A DNA stretch of 36,921 nucleotides from Phycisphaerae bacterium (GTDB lineage: Bacteria > Planctomycetota > Phycisphaerae > UBA1845): contig JAJDDX010000337.1 of assembly GCA_029260055.1 (NCBI GenBank), positions 1-36,921 on the forward strand. Direction: 5' to 3'. Position 1 is the first letter of the stretch, and each line of letters starts with the position of its first letter. This document shows, piece by piece, positions 32,245 through 36,921 of the stretch. The translations under genes were made by a program, and so were the position numbers. The notes under the pieces are model-generated. The model was not told where the DNA came from. It worked only from the letters and a program-made list of their open reading frames with translations, and ran no database searches.

Positions 32245-33117
32245 TCAGTGCCTGGCCGCCCGCCTGCGATCGTGCCGGGCGATTCGCTGCGTCTTGCCGG
32301 CCACGTGATAGGCTAATCGCCTGGCCGGCGCGGTCAGCTTAGACATCCCGAGGTACTGTTTCAACCACCGGAGGCGGTCACTGCGCGACACCAGGCCCGG
32401 CGGCGTCGAGAAGTTCAGAGAAGCCAGATCCTTGATGATCCAGCGCTGCCGCAGACAGGTCGGGCGTTTGACGCGCTGAAGGTCGATCAGGCGAAGCGAC
32501 GACTCCAGGTCCGCCTCCGCGTCGTGGAAAACGTGGCACAGATAGAGGTCTCGATGGAAGTAACGCTGCTCGTGGAGGCGGGCGATCAGCCGCGCCACAG
32601 GTTCGCTCAACCGCTGAACCGGTGCGTCGCCATCGTTCAACCATTGGTCAGCCCAGGTTTCGAGCGATTGCCCGGGCACTTCTGCCGTGACGATCGCGCT
32701 GCGGCGTTCGCGGGAGCCGGCCAGTTGCTCACCGAAGGCGATCGGCTCGACCACGGGTATGCCGTCCGCGGCGAGTCGATTGATCCACGCCCATTCGACC
32801 CCGGCTGTGCTGGCCGCGCCGCTGCCGGATCGTCGCACCTCTCTCCGCGCGCTCGCCGGCGGGTCGGTGAAGCGTTTGAGATAGAACGTGCGCGGCGTGC
32901 CGTCGACATCGAGCCGAAAACGTAGCCGCTGACGCCACTCGGGCAGCCCGGACTTGCCGAGCGATTCGGCATCGGCGACGGAGAACAGGCCGTCAAGACT
33001 ATCCGCACCGGCTGCCCGCAGGGCGTCCACATATCCCTGCGCGACCAGAAGATCGTGGAGTCGGGTGAACGTCGGTGGTTGTGTGGCGAGGCCGGGTTCA
33101 ACCACGGGCGGGCTCAC
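32245..33117 (-). CDS. WaaP/Kdo-kinase-like lipopolysaccharide core kinase
   Basis: 290 residues from a GTG at 33117, which overlaps the heptosyltransferase end by 20 bases; no clear ribosome site, so the start is uncertain. The kinase-like core shows a Lys strand (TFYLKRFTD, Lys81), a catalytic loop HRDLYLCHVF (HRD at 188-190) and a metal-binding Asp in RLIDLQRVK. These are the features of the WaaP/InaA/Kdo-kinase family, which phosphorylates heptose or Kdo of the lipopolysaccharide core. The position between heptosyltransferase and WaaG-like genes agrees. The acceptor sugar is unknown. Confidence 0.83.
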   Translation of the reverse strand: MSPPVVEPGLATQPPTFTRLHDLLVAQGYVDALRAAGADSLDGLFSVADAESLGKSGLPEWRQRLRFRLDVDGTPRTFYLKRFTDPPASARREVRRSGSGAASTAGVEWAWINRLAADGIPVVEPIAFGEQLAGSRERRSAIVTAEVPGQSLETWADQWLNDGDAPVQRLSEPVARLIARLHEQRYFHRDLYLCHVFHDAEADLESSLRLIDLQRVKRPTCLRQRWIIKDLASLNFSTPPGLVSRSDRLRWLKQYLGMSKLTAPARRLAYHVAGKTQRIARHDRRRAARH

Positions 33118-34333
33118 TTAGCGGTGATCTGTTGTCCATCCGCAGCCACGCGGCGGCCGCGGTGTGTACCGCGTCGACGGTCACGCCCGTCATGCATTCC
33201 AGGTGGTTCAGCGGGCACTTGCGCTGCTGACACGGCCCGCAGTCGACGTCGATGCGTACGACCGTTTCTTTCGGGTATTCGGTGGCGGTCCACTCGGGGT
33301 GGGTCGGTCCGAACACCGTGACGACAGGCACATCGAACGCCTTGGCGAAGTGCCGCGGCCCGGCGTCGTTGCAAATCAGCAGATCACTTCGCTTGATTAG
33401 CGATTTGAGCTGCCCCAACGTCAGGAGCGGTTGATCGAAGACGAAGTGCTTCTGCTGCATCTCGTCTCCGATCGCGTGGGCGATGTGCTGTTCGCCGGGG
33501 CCGCACGTCACGATCACCGCCGCGCCGAATTCCTCGATCAGGCGGTCGGCGACCTTGGCGAATCGATCGGGCATCCAGCACTTGGCCGCTCCGTATTTGG
33601 CTCCCGGGCTCAGCACGACCACGGGCTTGTCTTTAGCGATGCCGATTTCACTGAGGCGTCCCGTCACGGCTTCGTCGCCATCGGGCGTCGTGAAGAGCTC
33701 GAACCGGTCGCCAGGCTTGTCGCAGCCTATCGCCTCCGCGAGGTCGTCGTAGTAGGTGGTCAGCCGCATCGGCACGAAACGGCTCGGCTTGACCGGGAGT
33801 CTCGGTGGCAGGAACTCGGGTGGCCGGGCCGATGTACCCTCCGGGCCGGGTGGGATGGGCAAACTCGTTTGCCCGTGTGATTCACCGGTGGCGCGGCGCC
33901 TCTCGACATCGGCCCGCAGGTTCTTCACTGGCACGCGGTCGGTCAGCAAGAAGCCCCGTCCGTCGCGGTCGTAGCCGATCCTCCTCTTGGCGCCGGCCAG
34001 CCGCGCGGTCAGTGCCGCTCGGAATGAGTTGGGCAACAGGATGGCCGCGTCAAACTGTCGGCTGCGCAGTTCGCCGACGAACTCGCGGTAGGCGCGGTGC
34101 ATCAGGCTCCGCTGAGCCTTGTCGGGCCACTCGACGACTTCATCCATCCAGGGTCCGCCGCGGATCAGATCGACGAGGTTCGACTCGGTAAGGAAGGTGA
34201 TTCGGGCATCGGAGAAGCGGGCACGGATCGTGCGGAGAATGGGCGTAGCCATCACGAAATCGCCGACCCATGTCGGCAGCACGATCAGGGCGCGCCGGGC
34301 ATCGGCTGGTATTGTCTGATTGCTGTTCGCCAC
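33098..34333 (-). CDS. Heptosyltransferase (GT9, WaaF/RfaF-like) with an in-frame repeat insertion
   Basis: 411 residues from a GTG at 34333; a TTG at 34369 would add 12 residues. Family features are ALIVLPTWVGDFVMATPILR at the N-terminus, VLSPGAKYGAAKCWMPDRFA, LLICNDAGPRHFAKAFDVP with the nucleotide-sugar-binding DAGP, and VTVFGPTHPEWT. The tail DVDCGPCQQRKCPLNH carries the Cys-rich end of WaaF. It should add heptose to the lipopolysaccharide inner core from ADP-heptose. Residues about 150-174 (ESHGQTSLPIPPG and surroundings) have no counterpart in normal WaaF and are encoded by a palindromic repeat unit inserted in frame in the linker between the two Rossmann domains. Confidence 0.88.
   Translation of the reverse strand: MANSNQTIPADARRALIVLPTWVGDFVMATPILRTIRARFSDARITFLTESNLVDLIRGGPWMDEVVEWPDKAQRSLMHRAYREFVGELRSRQFDAAILLPNSFRAALTARLAGAKRRIGYDRDGRGFLLTDRVPVKNLRADVERRRATGESHGQTSLPIPPGPEGTSARPPEFLPPRLPVKPSRFVPMRLTTYYDDLAEAIGCDKPGDRFELFTTPDGDEAVTGRLSEIGIAKDKPVVVLSPGAKYGAAKCWMPDRFAKVADRLIEEFGAAVIVTCGPGEQHIAHAIGDEMQQKHFVFDQPLLTLGQLKSLIKRSDLLICNDAGPRHFAKAFDVPVVTVFGPTHPEWTATEYPKETVVRIDVDCGPCQQRKCPLNHLECMTGVTVDAVHTAAAAWLRMDNRSPLSEPARG
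33848..33879. repeat. REP-like unit inside the heptosyltransferase gene
   Basis: The 32 bases match the left arm of the element at 35459-35539 at nearly every position, including the inner palindrome GGGCAAACTCGTTTGCCC. It stands alone here without a second arm and lies in frame with the coding sequence. Confidence 0.8.
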
Positions 34334-34375
34334 GCGCAGTATTCTAGATGAGGCGCCACGGGGCCACAAACGCGG

Positions 34376-35431
34376 CTACCAGGCGCCCGCTCCGCGGAGA
34401 ATATCGAGGATGATCAGCGGTCTGTAGCCGAAGTGGTAGGCCACCATGCCGGTCGTAAGGACCGCCAGCATCGCGATCACCTGTGAGGCGATCGCCACAG
34501 CCGCACTGTGCGCCATCCGCAGGTACGTTCGATACCCGTGGTACAGCGACCAGGTGACGAAGCCGAAGAGCGCCAGTGCGGAGAGCGCCGTGAGCTCATC
34601 GGTCGGGACGAATCGCCGCGCGAGCAGGCCCGCCAATTCCGGTGCGTAGCCGATGACGACCGCCGGCGGAAGGACGAGGAACATGGAGTACGCCCAGACG
34701 CGAAACACGTGGATGGTGCGGACCTTGTATAGCCGCATCGATTGACGGAAGACCATGAGAGCTCCGAAGCTCGCCCCCGCCCACAAACAGACCATGGCAA
34801 TCAGGTCGGGCGCGTAGCCCGTGCGGATGGCGGCCGCGAAGTACATCATCAGCGTGGCGATACCCCCGATCCATCCCGGGCGTCCCCAGCCCCACATCAG
34901 TTGTTCGAGGGTGCGCCGGCATCCTTCGAGCGTCACCGCGGTCACAAAGTACAGCGTCAGCGACAGGACGATCATGCCGATCAGCGGCCCGACGTGCGGG
35001 GCATCGTGGATGTCGAGCCGGCGCCACAGGCGAGGCGGCCAAAGCGACCACCACCATGTCCGCAGGTAGGATCGAAAGGGCTCGTCGCGCCAGCGAGTCT
35101 CGAAGAAGGGCTGGCGACTGCGACGGTATTCACCGATCGCAGATGCCCAGGTGAAGTCTTCGCCGCACTCGGGGCAGCGTGTTTCGGTGAGGCCGAAGAG
35201 GTGATAGCCGCAACTTTCGCACGTGAGGTGCTCGAGCGGGACGACTTCGTCCCAGTCGAAGTCCAGGCGGCATTTCGGGCACTTAGGTTCGGTCAGGCCT
35301 CGGAGGTCGTGGCCGCATCGCGCGCACGATACGTCGAAATGGACGAGATCCCAGTCGGGATGGGCGGTCGTCGCATCCGTGCCTGTGGCCGGCGTTGTCA
35401 CCATCGTGTTCGAGTCCGAGCCGGGCTCCAT
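34376..35431 (-). CDS. Zinc-ribbon membrane protein, paralogue 1
   Basis: 351 residues. Two tandem zinc-ribbon units open the protein: CARCGHDLRGLTEPKCPKC and CESCGYHLFGLTETRCPEC. A conserved WWWSLWPPRLWRRLDIHD segment follows, then about six hydrophobic helices. It is about half identical by eye to the next gene upstream in the transcript (35563-36612), so the two are a tandem duplication. The ATG at 35431 has AGGGG about 9 nt upstream. The family has no name I recognise; similar zinc-ribbon membrane proteins are common in planctomycetes. Function unknown. Confidence 0.75.
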   Translation of the reverse strand: MEPGSDSNTMVTTPATGTDATTAHPDWDLVHFDVSCARCGHDLRGLTEPKCPKCRLDFDWDEVVPLEHLTCESCGYHLFGLTETRCPECGEDFTWASAIGEYRRSRQPFFETRWRDEPFRSYLRTWWWSLWPPRLWRRLDIHDAPHVGPLIGMIVLSLTLYFVTAVTLEGCRRTLEQLMWGWGRPGWIGGIATLMMYFAAAIRTGYAPDLIAMVCLWAGASFGALMVFRQSMRLYKVRTIHVFRVWAYSMFLVLPPAVVIGYAPELAGLLARRFVPTDELTALSALALFGFVTWSLYHGYRTYLRMAHSAAVAIASQVIAMLAVLTTGMVAYHFGYRPLIILDILRGAGAW

Positions 35432-35458
35432 CTAGTGTTCCCCTAAACCCGAATCGGC

Positions 35459-35539
35459 GGGTGGCATGGGCAAACTCGTTTGCCCGTGTACGTGGGCTAT
35501 CGAGGGACACGGGCAAGCTACTGCTTGCCCATGCCACCC
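35459..35539. repeat. REPIN-like palindromic doublet between the two paralogues
   Basis: Two inverted arms flank a 17-base spacer. The left arm (35459-35489) begins GGGTGGCATGGGCAAAC and the right arm (35507-35539) ends GTTGCC-like TTGCCCATGCCACCC, its reverse complement. Each arm has its own inner palindrome (GGGCAA and TTGCCC). The doublet can fold into one long hairpin. Single units recur at 33848-33879 and 25772-25815. Confidence 0.75.
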
Positions 35540-35562
35540 ATCATTGGTCGTCTGCCAAGACA

Positions 35563-36612
35563 CTAGAGACCTCCGAACAGTTCGCAGATCGCGAGGATCA
35601 GTGAAGCCGCGAAGCTGCCGGGAATAAGCGTATCGCAGATGGTGACGGCGCCCAAGATCGCCATGAGCTGAGCCGCCACGGCGACCGCGAAGCTGTGCGG
35701 CATACGCAGGTATACGCCGTACCCGCGCCAGATCGACCAGGTGGCGTGAGCCAGGAATGCCAGTATCACGGCGGGCTCAATCGGAAGGTACGCTCGCGTC
35801 CTGCCGACCAACGCTGCTTGGAACAACATGAAGATCGTGAAGACCATGGCCGGAAGCATCGTCGTCGTCGCGTAGGCCCATACGCGCAGCACGTGCGAGG
35901 TGCGTACCTTGTGCCGGCGCATCGACTGCCGAAACACCATCAGCGCACCGAAGCAGCAACCGACCCAGACGGCGGTGCTGGAGACCACGACGTAGACGTC
36001 CGGGGCACGGACTTGTTCGAGAAGGCACTGCAACAGGTACGTCATACTCGGCGGTCGTCCGCCTCTAGGTGCCAATCGCCAAGCCCAGTAGTACTGACGG
36101 ATCCAAATCTGAAGCGCGAACAGCACCACGAGCGCGGTGTAGAACGAAGCAAAGCAAAGCAGGGGCCAGGCGATCAGGGGGCCTTTCTGCGGTGGGTCGT
36201 GGATGTCGATCTTGCGCCACAGCTTCGGCGGCCAGACGCACCACCACCAGGTCCGCACAGCCGAGCGGATCGGCCGCTCCCGCCAGCGGTATTCGAAGAG
36301 CTTCTTCTTTCGTCTTTGATGACGATCGAGTGCCTCTTCCCAGGTGAACCGCTCTCCGCACTCTGGGCAGCGGGTTTCGGTCAGGCCGCGGAGGTGGTAG
36401 CCGCAGCTCTCGCAGCGCAGTTGTTCGAGGGGCAGTGCCTCGTCCCAATCAAAGTGCAGGCTGCACTGTGGGCAGATGGGTTTCGACAGTCCGCGAAGGT
36501 CCGCACCGCACCGGGCGCAAGCCACGTCGAACGGCACATGGTCCCAGTGAGGTCCGTGGCTGTTGCGCTCGGTATCGGGTGTTTGTTCTGCGATTGGGAC
36601 GGATGGGGTCAT
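35563..36612 (-). CDS. Zinc-ribbon membrane protein, paralogue 2
   Basis: 349 residues from the ATG at 36612, chosen over an upstream frame extension to 36705 because it gives a length and N-terminus matching paralogue 1. Two zinc ribbons (CARCGADLRGLSKPICPQC and CESCGYHLRGLTETRCPEC) are followed by FTWEEAL, then WWWCVWPPKLWRKIDIHD and about six hydrophobic helices. A shared GALMVFRQSMRxxKVRTxHVxRVWAY core supports common descent with its neighbour. No ribosome site is evident. Function unknown; no enzyme motif seen. Confidence 0.75.
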   Translation of the reverse strand: MTPSVPIAEQTPDTERNSHGPHWDHVPFDVACARCGADLRGLSKPICPQCSLHFDWDEALPLEQLRCESCGYHLRGLTETRCPECGERFTWEEALDRHQRRKKKLFEYRWRERPIRSAVRTWWWCVWPPKLWRKIDIHDPPQKGPLIAWPLLCFASFYTALVVLFALQIWIRQYYWAWRLAPRGGRPPSMTYLLQCLLEQVRAPDVYVVVSSTAVWVGCCFGALMVFRQSMRRHKVRTSHVLRVWAYATTTMLPAMVFTIFMLFQAALVGRTRAYLPIEPAVILAFLAHATWSIWRGYGVYLRMPHSFAVAVAAQLMAILGAVTICDTLIPGSFAASLILAICELFGGL

Positions 36613-36921
36613 TTTCGACTGCACGATATCAATTGTTGGCACACGCAGGGGCCGCGTCAAACTTGTGTCTGGCGTGCGTGGGCACCAGGTGGACGTGTGC
36701 CCCATCCTTCGGGTACGCCCGAAGGGTGGGGGAAGGACGTTTGTCCAAGGGCTGTCCGAAGGGCCGCCCGGGCGCCGGTTCGAGCCGTACAGACAGATGC
36801 CGGATTTGCCCCGGCTGCCTTCCGTCCCCCACCCTGGCTTCGCAAGGATGGGGCACCCCGCGCGTGGCGGCGGAGGCGGGAGTTGCCGAACGCGTCACGG
36901 GGCCCGCCCCAGCCGGGCGGG
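36613..36921. other. Gene-free right end with a palindromic pair
   Basis: About 309 bases with no supported gene. It contains two inverted copies of a second repeat type (see 36697-36856) and ends in a GC-rich tract. A promoter for the minus-strand gene at 36612 is expected but not recognised. Confidence 0.5.
36697..36856. repeat. Second palindromic doublet, unrelated to the REPIN-like element
   Basis: The left arm (36697-36738) starts GTGCCCCATCCTT and ends GGGTGGGGGAAGGA. The right arm (36819-36856) is its reverse complement with a different short central loop: it reads CTTCCGTCCCCCACCC and ends AAGGATGGGGCAC. The left arm also has an inner palindrome CTTCGGG-tac-GCCCGAAG. Confidence 0.65.

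Overview
The window is GC-rich bacterial DNA, most probably from a planctomycete (Phycisphaerae-like). The evidence for this is the Cys-rich surface proteins with dockerin-like NGDG repeats, the PQQ-propeller protein with a WPQWRGP N-terminus, the planctomycete-style C-terminus of a large YVTN propeller, and a lipopolysaccharide (Gram-negative) gene set. No rRNA, CRISPR array, prophage or transposase was seen. One tRNA gene is present.

Layout. 1-9128: secreted or surface proteins (a 5'-truncated Cys-rich dockerin-like protein, a PQQ propeller, a beta-helix lipoprotein, a 1039-residue YVTN propeller) plus a YhbS-like acetyltransferase. 9160-10467: a periplasmic TPR plus aspartyl-protease-like protein. 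10724-18283 (minus strand): ten tightly packed genes forming a complete eukaryote-like ubiquitin-type conjugation operon. 18651-18734: tRNA-Leu(CAG). 18882-28296 (minus strand): a moxR / DUF58 / Bat (Batl-type) operon of eight genes, interrupted between moxR and the DUF58 gene by a four-helix-bundle (IVP/S23-type) cassette with inverted octamer arrays. 28467-30152: a PAS/GAF/receiver regulator. 30359-34333: plsY, a WaaG-like glycosyltransferase, a WaaP/Kdo-kinase-like protein and a heptosyltransferase. 34376-36612: two tandem paralogous zinc-ribbon membrane proteins. 36613-36921: no gene.

The centre of interest is 10724-18283. In transcription order it encodes a B-box-like membrane protein, a larger double-B-box/zinc-ribbon membrane protein, a 97-aa protein of unknown function, a 93-aa YukD/ubiquitin-fold protein, a ThiF/E1-like enzyme, a membrane-anchored JAB/JAMM peptidase, a polytopic FHA protein, a RING-like zinc protein with two membrane segments (E3 candidate), an E2-like protein with an intact HPN and catalytic Cys, and a DUF2752 membrane protein translationally coupled to E2. 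A plausible working model is that E1 adenylates the Ubl, E2 accepts it, the RING protein directs it to a membrane-proximal target and the JAB protein removes it. The core families are known in bacteria from comparative genomics. The membrane-heavy accessory set (FHA, two B-box proteins, 97-aa protein, DUF2752) is what looks least described.

Other structure: a REPIN-like palindromic element whose units recur three times, once in frame inside the heptosyltransferase; a second, unrelated palindromic pair at the right end; and several predicted sigma70-like promoters. Most stretches listed as open frames on the opposite strand of these genes are shadows caused by the high GC content.
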